Source: REEB52 sp964626905 (GTDB lineage: Bacteria; Chlamydiota; Chlamydiia; Chlamydiales; SM23-39). From it: DNA of 64,000 bases. This document shows, piece after piece, positions 16,344-23,180 of this stretch. The DNA is taken from the NCBI GenBank assembly GCA_964626905.1, contig CAZVHA010000002.1:1-64000 (forward strand), in the 5' to 3' direction. Position 1 is the stretch's first letter; the number at the start of each line of letters is the position of its first letter. A program made the position numbers and the translations under genes. Below the pieces are notes generated by a model. It was not told the origin of the DNA and ran no database searches. It was given only the letters and a program-made list of their open reading frames with translations.

Positions 16344-17642
16344 TCAAGTAGTGGCGCTTTTTTCATCTGAAGGAAGAAATTGTTTTTCCGAGGGGAATTC
16401 TAAATTGATCGCGATAGCATCCGCAATCTCTTTCAAATGATTGCACTTCTCTCGAGTCAGATAGTCTGCAATTGTCTTTCCAACTTCCTCAAATTGCTCG
16501 ATCGAAATCCCGTGTCTTGCAAACCTTTGCTTGTTTTCTAGTATGTAGCGAATGGCTACCATCTCAAATGCAAAGGGAGGAAAAGAAGAGGAGGATCGAG
16601 ACTTTCCGTCTTTCCATCTGGCCACAGTGTAATTGAAAGCGAGCCAAAAGCGCTTAACTAAGTCTAGATCTCTTCTCAGGGGGTAATACATCATTTCCCG
16701 ATCTATGAGAAGCTCAAAGAGCTGAGTACAACCCAACCGTTTAAATTCTTTTGCAATCCCGTTCCAAAGAGAGCGATGCTCTTTTCCAATGGCAGATTCA
16801 ATGAGCATGTGATAAAACATGTCGTGCAGATAATAGGAGAGATCGGTCGCCCCCAAGTTATCATGAATAAATTCAGGGCACTCTACGCCAGGACAAGGGA
16901 TTCGAATGGGTCTTGTTTTTCCTGTCAGGAGCTCCCACTCTCTTTGCCCAAAAATATATAGAGGGTTCAAAACATTTTCCTCACCGAATTTGATCTTCAG
17001 GGCTTCATGAAACATTTCCGGGGGAAATATGACCACAAGATGCCGATATAACCTATGTAAAAATCGGTTTGTATCAAGAGCCATATTCAAGTTATCTAAG
17101 ATGTATTTTGAATCCTCTGAAAGTTTTTGGTAGGGAAGAAGAAAAAAAACGGCTCCTTTAGGGTCTGCTCTCAATTTTTCGATCCATTCATTCATTTGGC
17201 TTTCATTCAAAAATTGGTGTTCTGTTCCCTCATTAGGCGACGCAAGAAAGTATCGCATCGCGTCCTTCAGGTGAGAAAAAGCTAGCTTGTTTACTGCGCC
17301 ATTTGCATCAAAGACTTGATGAGCAAAGACGTGTCCGCTTGTCTCATGATGACACGCGTTATAAAGAAGCGCCCGATACATAGTTGAAGAATCGACTTTC
17401 CCTTCCAAATGGGCTTTTAAAAGCGAATCCACCCAGGTCTTTGTTGAAAAAATAGGGGCATAAAATCGGTTATTCTGAAAGGCAGAAATAGCCTCTGGAG
17501 TGAGATCAGTCCCACTTACGGCTTCCTTTATTTTTGCTTTGGCAGCATCAGAAATTCTTTTGTAAAGTTTTGAGTTTAGAGGTTTTTCATAGAGAAACTC
17601 AAGTCCTTTAATATGAGTTGGTGAAATATTTTGTATACTCAT
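16344..17642 (-). CDS. Orphan 432-aa protein with the kinase-type promoter
   Basis: I do not recognise the family. The 432-aa product lacks signal peptide and transmembrane segments. It is rich in His and aromatic residues (HHETSGHVFAHQVF near residue 92, FPPEMFHEAL near 206, LHDMFYHMLIESAIG near 269), which gives it the look of a soluble globular enzyme, but no catalytic motif can be assigned. The upstream region shares a 36-bp block with the promoter of the eukaryote-like kinase gene, including TTCACA-17-TATAAT, which suggests joint control. Its stop abuts the stop of the convergent neighbour. Confidence 0.6.
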   Translation of the reverse strand: MSIQNISPTHIKGLEFLYEKPLNSKLYKRISDAAKAKIKEAVSGTDLTPEAISAFQNNRFYAPIFSTKTWVDSLLKAHLEGKVDSSTMYRALLYNACHHETSGHVFAHQVFDANGAVNKLAFSHLKDAMRYFLASPNEGTEHQFLNESQMNEWIEKLRADPKGAVFFLLPYQKLSEDSKYILDNLNMALDTNRFLHRLYRHLVVIFPPEMFHEALKIKFGEENVLNPLYIFGQREWELLTGKTRPIRIPCPGVECPEFIHDNLGATDLSYYLHDMFYHMLIESAIGKEHRSLWNGIAKEFKRLGCTQLFELLIDREMMYYPLRRDLDLVKRFWLAFNYTVARWKDGKSRSSSSFPPFAFEMVAIRYILENKQRFARHGISIEQFEEVGKTIADYLTREKCNHLKEIADAIAINLEFPSEKQFLPSDEKSATT

Positions 17643-17668
17643 AATTATTTTAATTGTTACGTGCGTGT

Positions 17669-17697
17669 ATTATATGTATTTTGTGATTAAATGTGAA
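17669..17697 (-). promoter_or_regulatory. Promoter of the 432-aa orphan, twin of the kinase promoter
   Basis: Read leftward, TTCACA (17692-17697), 17 bp and TATAAT (17669-17674) lie 27 bases upstream of the ATG. The surrounding block 17664-17700 matches 9661-9697 at about 32 of 36 positions. Confidence 0.65.
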
Positions 17698-17712
17698 TTG
17701 GTAGTATCCGTT

Positions 17713-18891
17713 TTATTCGGATGGGTTCCTTAATATTCCAGAACGAAGGAGAGCTATTTTGACAAGAAGATGGACAACTCCTGTGACAGATAAATAATTA
17801 TCACGAAGAGATTTTTCTGGAAAATAGTTTAAAATAGTTGATGAAACTAAATTAAATAAATCTGGTAAACTTATTTCCTTGTCTGAAATTAGGGCTGCAA
17901 TTTGCATTTTTGCAGACTGTTTTTGGTCCAATTCTTGGATAAGTTTTTTCAGGGATTGGACGGATCGAGTTTGGTTGGTTTCTTCATCTAATTTGAAAAT
18001 TTTAAAAAGAATGCACTGAGTTAAGCAGTTCTCAATTCGCGAAGGTAAAAAATCTGTAAAACCCAGATTAAGGTCTAGATTGCGATTGCGCTGTTTAAAC
18101 CGTTCAACTAATTGATTTCGGGTTTCAGTAGAATACTGATTTTTAAGGCAGTAAGAAAGGGGAGGAGAAAGGTTCGCTGATATATCGTTCATAACATCTA
18201 TTTCCTCTGGGATTAGGAGGGGGGTGCCCCCCACAGGCTGGCCAGATCCACCAAGAAATGGAGTGGGATCTTGGCAGCTATAACGATGAACATTACTATT
18301 ATATTGAGAAAGAAGGGTGTTTACTATTTCATCAGATTTAACTCTTTTTTGATTTTGGGTAGGTTCATCCAACCCAACCTGAGTAGCCGTTCTTTTCTTC
18401 CCAGTTACATTCGTGTTGTCTGATTCGGTTTGCTCTTTAATTGGTTCATACATTGGTTGGGAGTTTATGACTTCATCAAATGCTTTTGCGAGAGCGTTTT
18501 TTGTCAATTCGGAAAAATTCAAGTAATCATCGGGTGTAAGGCTGAATTTATGAGCACAAAAACAATCCCAGAAAAAATAGCGCATCATTTCTATACCGAA
18601 GGAGAGGCCATTGTAAGGAGTGAGATTCTTAATTAATGCATCGTTATCGCGAACCCTTATTGAAAGACCAGAACGAGAGAAAAAATCTTCCTCCGATTCC
18701 AAGGTTCCGATAAAAAGGTTAAGATCAAATGTATATAATTTACCATTAGTTGCTGTAGATAATTTATATAGTGGGGTTTTCATAGAATCAATGAAAAATG
18801 TCTCTATTTCAGTAGGTGGGTTGAAATCGCAATCCACATTAAATTCAGGGTATAAAATTTGATTTGTGTTATTCGTGCAATTCCTAATCAT
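17713..18891 (-). CDS. Orphan protein with bipartite NLS-like segment
   Basis: The 392-aa product has no recognisable domain, signal peptide or membrane helix. It is Asn/Thr-rich at the start. Around residues 172-196 there is a basic pair of clusters (GKKRTATQ ... QNQKRVKSDE) spaced like a bipartite nuclear localisation signal. The following segment to about residue 235 is low complexity with Gly and Pro. The C-terminal 150 residues look helical. Its sequence is more AT-rich than the metabolic genes of the window. A host-nucleus-directed effector is a speculation that rests only on the basic clusters. Confidence 0.55.
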   Translation of the reverse strand: MIRNCTNNTNQILYPEFNVDCDFNPPTEIETFFIDSMKTPLYKLSTATNGKLYTFDLNLFIGTLESEEDFFSRSGLSIRVRDNDALIKNLTPYNGLSFGIEMMRYFFWDCFCAHKFSLTPDDYLNFSELTKNALAKAFDEVINSQPMYEPIKEQTESDNTNVTGKKRTATQVGLDEPTQNQKRVKSDEIVNTLLSQYNSNVHRYSCQDPTPFLGGSGQPVGGTPLLIPEEIDVMNDISANLSPPLSYCLKNQYSTETRNQLVERFKQRNRNLDLNLGFTDFLPSRIENCLTQCILFKIFKLDEETNQTRSVQSLKKLIQELDQKQSAKMQIAALISDKEISLPDLFNLVSSTILNYFPEKSLRDNYLSVTGVVHLLVKIALLRSGILRNPSE

Positions 18892-18955
18892 AATTATAAA
18901 AATGTTGTTTTGGCGGCGACGATTGTATCAGGATGAGGATATTTTTTGCATATAT

Positions 18956-19357
18956 TTATGCCATCTGTTGGCGGGCGGGGATTACTGGAGTGCAATATTG
19001 GACGTGGGGAACAACGCGCACCTGGTCTTTTTTCCAGCCTTTGTATTCGTAGCAGTAGGTGTGAAGCCCCAGTGTTAGAGCGCAACAACAGGTAGAGATG
19101 CATGAGGAAGAGCAATAGGACACAGCGCTGATCGTCCAAATTTTGGGTTTCATGCATCGCCCCTGTCTTCTCCCCATAGATCCAATCCCTTTCGCGCCGC
19201 AACACCGGAAAAAACAGTTCGCAATTGTGTAGTATCTCGCTTTGCAAGCACAGGATGAGTTTTCTGCTTTTGTCGCAAGGGTATGATGCAACATCTCCTC
19301 GGAGGCTGAAAAATGGACGATTTCTGGGATACTTTCGCTTTTACGGAATATTGTCAT
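18956..19357 (-). CDS. Small Cys-rich protein with a hydrophobic core
   Basis: The 133-aa product contains about 16 cysteines, several adjacent (CFFRCCG near residue 48, SYCSSSCISTCCC near 79-91), and one modest hydrophobic stretch in the Cys cluster followed by a charged tail. There is a good ribosome site (AAGGA, 5-9 bases before ATG 19357) and a TTTAAT-17-TATAAT promoter upstream, which is why I accept it although no family is recognised. Clustered cysteines next to a hydrophobic segment could be a disulfide-linked envelope protein or a lipid-modified effector. An overlapping frame ending at 18894 is rejected as a shadow. Confidence 0.55.
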   Translation of the reverse strand: MTIFRKSESIPEIVHFSASEEMLHHTLATKAENSSCACKARYYTIANCFFRCCGAKGIGSMGRRQGRCMKPKIWTISAVSYCSSSCISTCCCALTLGLHTYCYEYKGWKKDQVRVVPHVQYCTPVIPARQQMA

Positions 19358-19385
19358 GACGTTCCTTTATTATTGTTTATGTAAA

Positions 19386-19414
19386 ATTATACTGTATATA
19401 TTTATTTTATTAAA
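19386..19414 (-). promoter_or_regulatory. Promoter of the Cys-rich protein gene
   Basis: Read leftward: TTTAAT (19409-19414), 17-bp AT-rich spacer, perfect TATAAT (19386-19391), 28 bases before the ATG at 19357. Confidence 0.5.
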
Positions 19415-19509
19415 CTAATATTTTCATTTATGCTTTATTAATTGGATAAATATTCTTCAGGCGAAAAATAGGGGATATCGTTTAGATTACCTCTAAAAGA
19501 GGTCTCTAG

Positions 19510-20232
19510 ATGTCTCTTAGATATTTGCTGTTGACGCTTGTGCTTTGTAGTTGTGGGATGTCTCCTCGGGAGGTGCTGAGAGTGGGGATTGATCCGAATT
19601 GGTACCTGGCCAATTTTGGCGCTCAAACTTCCTATGTCAATGGCTATACAGAGGATCTCCTATTGGAGATGTCGATGTATAGTGGGATCCATTTTGAACT
19701 GGTTCGGGCGAACTCCGACAATCTCTTAGATGGGATACATGAGGGGAAGTACGACGCGGTGATGACCACTTTGCCCCCTTATGAGTATAATCTGGCAAAA
19801 TACACTTTTTCCGAAAATATTCTCGATTTGGGACCTGTGCTCATCGTCCCTTATCAAGCGAAGAAAAATACGTTGGAAAAGCTAGAAAACGATCTTATTG
19901 GGATTATCGCCAATGCTCCCGCCGAGCAGGTCCTTGCCGAGTATCCGACGATTGTGATCCGGCAGTATCCCACTATTCCCGATCTTCTAAATGCTGTCGT
20001 AGCGAGGCAGATCGATGGGGCGCTTTTGGAGCAGATCCCTGCAGTCAATTACATTTCCGATCTCTACGCGGGTGTTTTAGAGATTCAGGGGAAACCGCTG
20101 ACTCAAGCTGGGGTTCATCTCGTAGGGCCGAAGGGAGGAATCGGTGGATTCAACTCCGCTCTCAAGTCTCTTCGGAAAAAGAAGGTGCTTGAAAATCTGA
20201 AGAAAAAATGGGAGCTTGCCCTTGGTGAATAG
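19510..20232 (+). CDS. Periplasmic amino-acid-binding protein (ArtJ/GlnH-like)
   Basis: The 240-aa protein is an extracellular solute-binding protein family 3 member. A short signal peptide ends in a Cys-containing segment (LVLCSCGM), so it may be a lipoprotein. The mature start VLRVGIDPNWYL, then GYTEDLLLEMS, GKYDAVMTTLPPYEYN (residues 82-97) and GIGGFNSALKSLR near the end are the lobes typical of polar amino-acid binders. It resembles the chlamydial arginine-binding ArtJ in size and layout. No ABC permease or ATPase gene is adjacent, as is also the case for ArtJ-type genes in Chlamydia, so its partner must be encoded elsewhere. Confidence 0.75.
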   Translation: MSLRYLLLTLVLCSCGMSPREVLRVGIDPNWYLANFGAQTSYVNGYTEDLLLEMSMYSGIHFELVRANSDNLLDGIHEGKYDAVMTTLPPYEYNLAKYTFSENILDLGPVLIVPYQAKKNTLEKLENDLIGIIANAPAEQVLAEYPTIVIRQYPTIPDLLNAVVARQIDGALLEQIPAVNYISDLYAGVLEIQGKPLTQAGVHLVGPKGGIGGFNSALKSLRKKKVLENLKKKWELALGE

Positions 20233-20285
20233 GGGGGTGAATAGGGGTGGTTAAATATTCTGGCGCTTTAGTATAATGCTTCCCA

Positions 20286-21683
20286 ATGAGTAACTCTATT
20301 AATTATTTATTTAACCATCGGCAGTTTGATCCAAACGTTATTTCGCTCATTGCAGATAAGTTGGATTTAAGAGATAGGGCAAATTTCTATACTGCTTTGG
20401 TTGGAGAAAAGCCGCTCAATGAGCATCGCTCTCTAAGAACTTCAGTAAGGAAAGTCTTTGAAAAATATTTGGACGAATCTTCTTTAGAGTCTTCATTCCC
20501 TGCAATTCAGGACAAAAACGATCTTCTTTTAAGGAAAGCGCTGGTAAGGGTTGTTAGAGACGTCCCTAGTCAATCTGAAAGAGGTCTTCTCTTGGGATTC
20601 TGGATGTCTAGGGCCGACAAAAGTCGCTATGAGAAAGGTCTTCTCATGATGAGAAACTCAAGGATACTTGAAGACCCGATAGCCCAGTTGGCTTGTTTCA
20701 AAAGATTGGTTCAGAAAGGAGTGGTGAAGACGCTTAATTGGTTCTCTTCTGGGATGAGTGAGCTAGAACATGAAACGATCTTTCAGGACAACGTCGGTCC
20801 TAATCCCCAACCTATAGAAGGGCAGCTTGGAACTCCCTTATCGATAGCTGCAAGAAAAAGGCAGAGTCGAGTGTTGCGATTTTTAGTAACGGATCCTCGA
20901 TTTGCTCCCTACATCACGCAAGAAATGTTCGACGAGGCTTTTTGGGTTGCCAGAGACGAAGCGACTGAGTTCATGTTGGGGCCTGATTGCCCATTCAAAC
21001 CCGATTTGAAAACAGCATTTTCTATTCCTGGGAAACCCTTTCGACTCTCTTCTAGTCGGAAAGTGAATCTGATTTTTAGAAGTGAACTCGTAGGTTTGAA
21101 TGATATGATCCCAGCTCTCTCATACGGGTACGTGCCGGCGCCTCCTTTGGGTTATTGGGATATAATGCTAAAGATGATGGGCTCAAGAAAAAAACGAGAG
21201 TGGTGCAAAGGGCAGATTGGTAGTTTAGGCCCCAGTCAGATGAGCAGCGTTTTTGAGGCTGCTACGCATTTGGGATCTCTAAATGCGCTGCGGTTTTTTG
21301 CTGAACAACCCGACGTTTTCAGTAAACGAAACGAGGGGCAATATGTCATCCATACTTCGTATTTGAATCGGTGTATTCAATTGTGCAGGGACAAGGGGAA
21401 AATGGAACTTGCCGCACTGTATCAGGCAAAACTCGATGAGAGACACACTTTCAAAAGGGGCTTGTCCATTACTGTCAAAGAAGACTTGTTGCGGCAGTTA
21501 ATATGGTCAGGGAGTAGCGTCATTGCTAGTTTTAGTATTTTCTATGCCCTCGGGTGGGAGATGGGGACTCCAGATGGCAGAACAAAAATCGCAGAACTCT
21601 TCCTTTTGTATATTGCTATGAATTTCTCCATATTAGCTGGCCAAGCCTATAAGCGTGCCGGGCGATTAGGAGAAAATCAATAA
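20286..21683 (+). CDS. F-box/ankyrin-like orphan with C-terminal hydrophobic segments
   Basis: The 465-aa protein begins with FDPNVISLIADKLDLRDRAN (residues 13-32), which fits the spacing of an F-box helix motif. Around residue 183 TPLSIAARKRQSRVLRFLV reads like one ankyrin repeat, with degenerate neighbours. Two hydrophobic stretches near residues 405-420 and 435-455 may be membrane helices. Such combinations occur in effectors of amoeba-associated bacteria that recruit host ubiquitin ligases, but the matches here are weak single motifs. TATAAT at 20272-20277, just before the ATG, is a candidate -10. The gene ends inside the convergent toxin gene (7-base overlap). Confidence 0.55.
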   Translation: MSNSINYLFNHRQFDPNVISLIADKLDLRDRANFYTALVGEKPLNEHRSLRTSVRKVFEKYLDESSLESSFPAIQDKNDLLLRKALVRVVRDVPSQSERGLLLGFWMSRADKSRYEKGLLMMRNSRILEDPIAQLACFKRLVQKGVVKTLNWFSSGMSELEHETIFQDNVGPNPQPIEGQLGTPLSIAARKRQSRVLRFLVTDPRFAPYITQEMFDEAFWVARDEATEFMLGPDCPFKPDLKTAFSIPGKPFRLSSSRKVNLIFRSELVGLNDMIPALSYGYVPAPPLGYWDIMLKMMGSRKKREWCKGQIGSLGPSQMSSVFEAATHLGSLNALRFFAEQPDVFSKRNEGQYVIHTSYLNRCIQLCRDKGKMELAALYQAKLDERHTFKRGLSITVKEDLLRQLIWSGSSVIASFSIFYALGWEMGTPDGRTKIAELFLLYIAMNFSILAGQAYKRAGRLGENQ

Positions 21684-22036
21684 TATTCATCCAGGGAAAG
21701 AAGGCTGCCAAGCCATTCAGCGATATATTTTAAAATTTTGGGGTTGTGAATGTGTCCCCATCTTGAAATAAGCCGCTCTCTACTAATGCACCGAATTTGC
21801 TCACACATGGCAAAGCAGCGCTCTTTTACCCCGCCATCTTTGGGAAGAATGGAAATATGACAAGGGATTTTTTTATCCTTGGTGGTTAAGGGGATTACGA
21901 TGAGTAAACCAGATGGTCCATTGTTGAAAGTGTCATTCGATATGATGATTGCTGGCCGCAATTTCTTCCCGACTTCTCTTCCTCGGATAGGATCGGGATC
22001 AAAAAGCCAAACGTCTCCTCTCAGAATTTCAGTCAT
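21677..22036 (-). CDS. mazF: MazF/PemK-type endoribonuclease toxin
   Basis: The 119-aa product has the MazF fold signature: LRGDVWLFDPDPIRGREVGKKLRPAIIISND at the start, LLIVIPLTTKD near residue 44, and CFAMCEQIRCISRERL near 73. It would cleave mRNA at short sequence sites when its antitoxin is degraded. The RP in KKLRPAII is conserved in active members. Its start overlaps the antitoxin gene by 8 bases, the usual arrangement. Its 3' end overlaps the convergent F-box-like gene by 7 bases. Confidence 0.88.
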   Translation of the reverse strand: MTEILRGDVWLFDPDPIRGREVGKKLRPAIIISNDTFNNGPSGLLIVIPLTTKDKKIPCHISILPKDGGVKERCFAMCEQIRCISRERLISRWGHIHNPKILKYIAEWLGSLLSLDEYY

Positions 22037-22274
22037 CTTCTAAACCGTCTTCTGAAGTTTGTTCGAGAACGGAGCGCTCCTTCAATTCCTCGTTCCAGGC
22101 TTTCTTATTTCCCTTTAACTTTGCATAGGCTTCGTTGATTTTTTGCAGCCTCCATTCGCGGTGGTAAGCCAATACGGCGTGTTCAATGACGGAGACCTGA
22201 CTTTCTCCCGTTTCGTGAACAATTTCCTGTATGACTTTTTTTGATTTGCTCGTGATCTTCGCCGGCACCGCCAT
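22029..22274 (-). CDS. Antitoxin of the MazF pair
   Basis: The 81-aa protein starts MAVPAKITSKSKK and contains VIQEIVHETGESQVSVIEHAVLAYHRE, a ribbon-helix-helix-type DNA-binding start followed by a charged, acidic tail that would wrap the toxin. I prefer the ATG at 22274 over the one at 22280 because the GAGGGG ribosome site is then seven bases upstream. It overlaps mazF by 8 bases. A perfect hexamer palindrome 23 bases upstream is its likely autoregulatory operator. Confidence 0.8.
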   Translation of the reverse strand: MAVPAKITSKSKKVIQEIVHETGESQVSVIEHAVLAYHREWRLQKINEAYAKLKGNKKAWNEELKERSVLEQTSEDGLEDD

Positions 22275-22296
22275 ATGCATACCCCTCTACTTAAAA

Positions 22297-22314
22297 GGAT
22301 ACCATAAAGTATCC
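22297..22314 (-). promoter_or_regulatory. Palindromic operator of the MazF antitoxin operon
   Basis: GGATAC-CATAAA-GTATCC is a perfect 6-bp inverted repeat with a 6-bp centre, placed directly upstream of the antitoxin start. This is where ribbon-helix-helix antitoxins usually bind. Confidence 0.6.
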
Positions 22315-22503
22315 AAAAAAGTCTATTTATTTCTCAAGTAATTGATATTCAATTGTAGTGCTCATGGAAGTGTCAGAAGGCTCAGGCTGCTGGGACTAAC
22401 ACGCCACGGAGAGGCGGGGAGATATCCTTAATTTTCTCTGTACAGATAATCGTATGCATAAGTATATGGCTAAATATATGGGTTTCTTGTAATATTTGGT
22501 GTT

Positions 22504-22785
22504 GTGGACAAGGCAGCATTCGAATGGGATTCAAGAAAAAATGAAGTGAATCTAGCAAAGCATGGCGTTTCGTTTTTTGAGGCTCAAAGAGCTTTTTTGG
22601 ATCCGAATCGTATTATTGCCCAAGATCTCGAACATTCAAGAAATGAGGTTCGCTACTACTGTTTTGGTAAAGTTGACAAAGCGGTCATGACAGTTCGATT
22701 TACTTACAGGGATCAAACCATTCGTATTTTTGGTGCAGGATATTGGAGACAAGGGAGGAGAATTTATGAAAAAGCGCAAAGGTAA
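22504..22785 (+). CDS. brnT: BrnT-family toxin
   Basis: The 93-aa product matches BrnT ribonuclease toxins: FEWDSRKNEVNLAKHGVSFFEAQRAF at the start, then the RYYCFGKVDKAVMTVRFTYRD sheet and the RIFGAGYWRQGRRIYEKAQR end with the conserved arginine-rich terminus. It uses a GTG start. It precedes the antitoxin gene and overlaps it by 20 bases, the normal BrnTA order. It lies head-to-head with the MazEF-like pair, so two toxin-antitoxin modules share one 220-bp upstream region. Confidence 0.88.
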   Translation: MDKAAFEWDSRKNEVNLAKHGVSFFEAQRAFLDPNRIIAQDLEHSRNEVRYYCFGKVDKAVMTVRFTYRDQTIRIFGAGYWRQGRRIYEKAQR

Positions 22786-22999
22786 ATATACAGACAAATT
22801 CATTGGTAAAATTAAAATAGTGGATGATTTCTTACCTCAACCTAAAGACTTGGTATTGAAAGAGGAAACTGCAAAAATTACTATTTCTTTAACGAAGTCG
22901 AGCATTGAATTCTTTAAAAATGAAGCTGAAAAATACCACACAAATTATCAAACAATGATTAGAATGCTAATTGACAAATATGCTTCGCGCTATGCTTAG
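22766..22999 (+). CDS. brnA: BrnA-family antitoxin
   Basis: The 77-aa protein starts MKKRKGKYTDKFIGK after a good ribosome site (GGGAGGAG, 6 bases before ATG 22766). The C-terminal half, ITISLTKSSIEFFKNEA followed by YQTMIRMLIDKYAS, is a ribbon-helix-helix DNA-binding domain as in BrnA. It neutralises BrnT and represses the operon. Its stop lies 12 bases before the start of a 170-bp palindromic element. Confidence 0.8.
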   Translation: MKKRKGKYTDKFIGKIKIVDDFLPQPKDLVLKEETAKITISLTKSSIEFFKNEAEKYHTNYQTMIRMLIDKYASRYA

Positions 23000-23010
23000 A
23001 CAGTTCCTAA

Positions 23011-23180
23011 GAACCTATCCGAATAAAAATATTTCGTCGCTTTTTTTAGAATTTTTGGCAAATTTTCGATTCATTGGGTGGGGGTTAATATGCGGAAGTG
23101 GATATGACCCCCACTCAATGAATCGAAAATTTGCCAAAAAGTCAAAAAAATCAACAGAAAATTTTAATTCGGATAGGTTC
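23011..23180. repeat. 170-bp palindromic element (MITE-like)
   Basis: The outer ends GAACCTATCCGAAT (23011-23024) and ATTCGGATAGGTTC (23167-23180) are perfect complements. Inner arms 23052-23085 and 23107-23140 pair over 34 bases with one mismatch around a 21-base centre. The right end contributes the first two bases of the glgP stop codon (TCA at 23179-23181, leftward TGA). It fills the gap between the BrnTA pair and glgP. Confidence 0.8.

Noticed and set aside
18894..19247. Overlapping leftward 117-aa frame in the Cys-rich gene region
   Set aside because: The alternative frame 18956-19357 has the ribosome site and promoter at the right distance.
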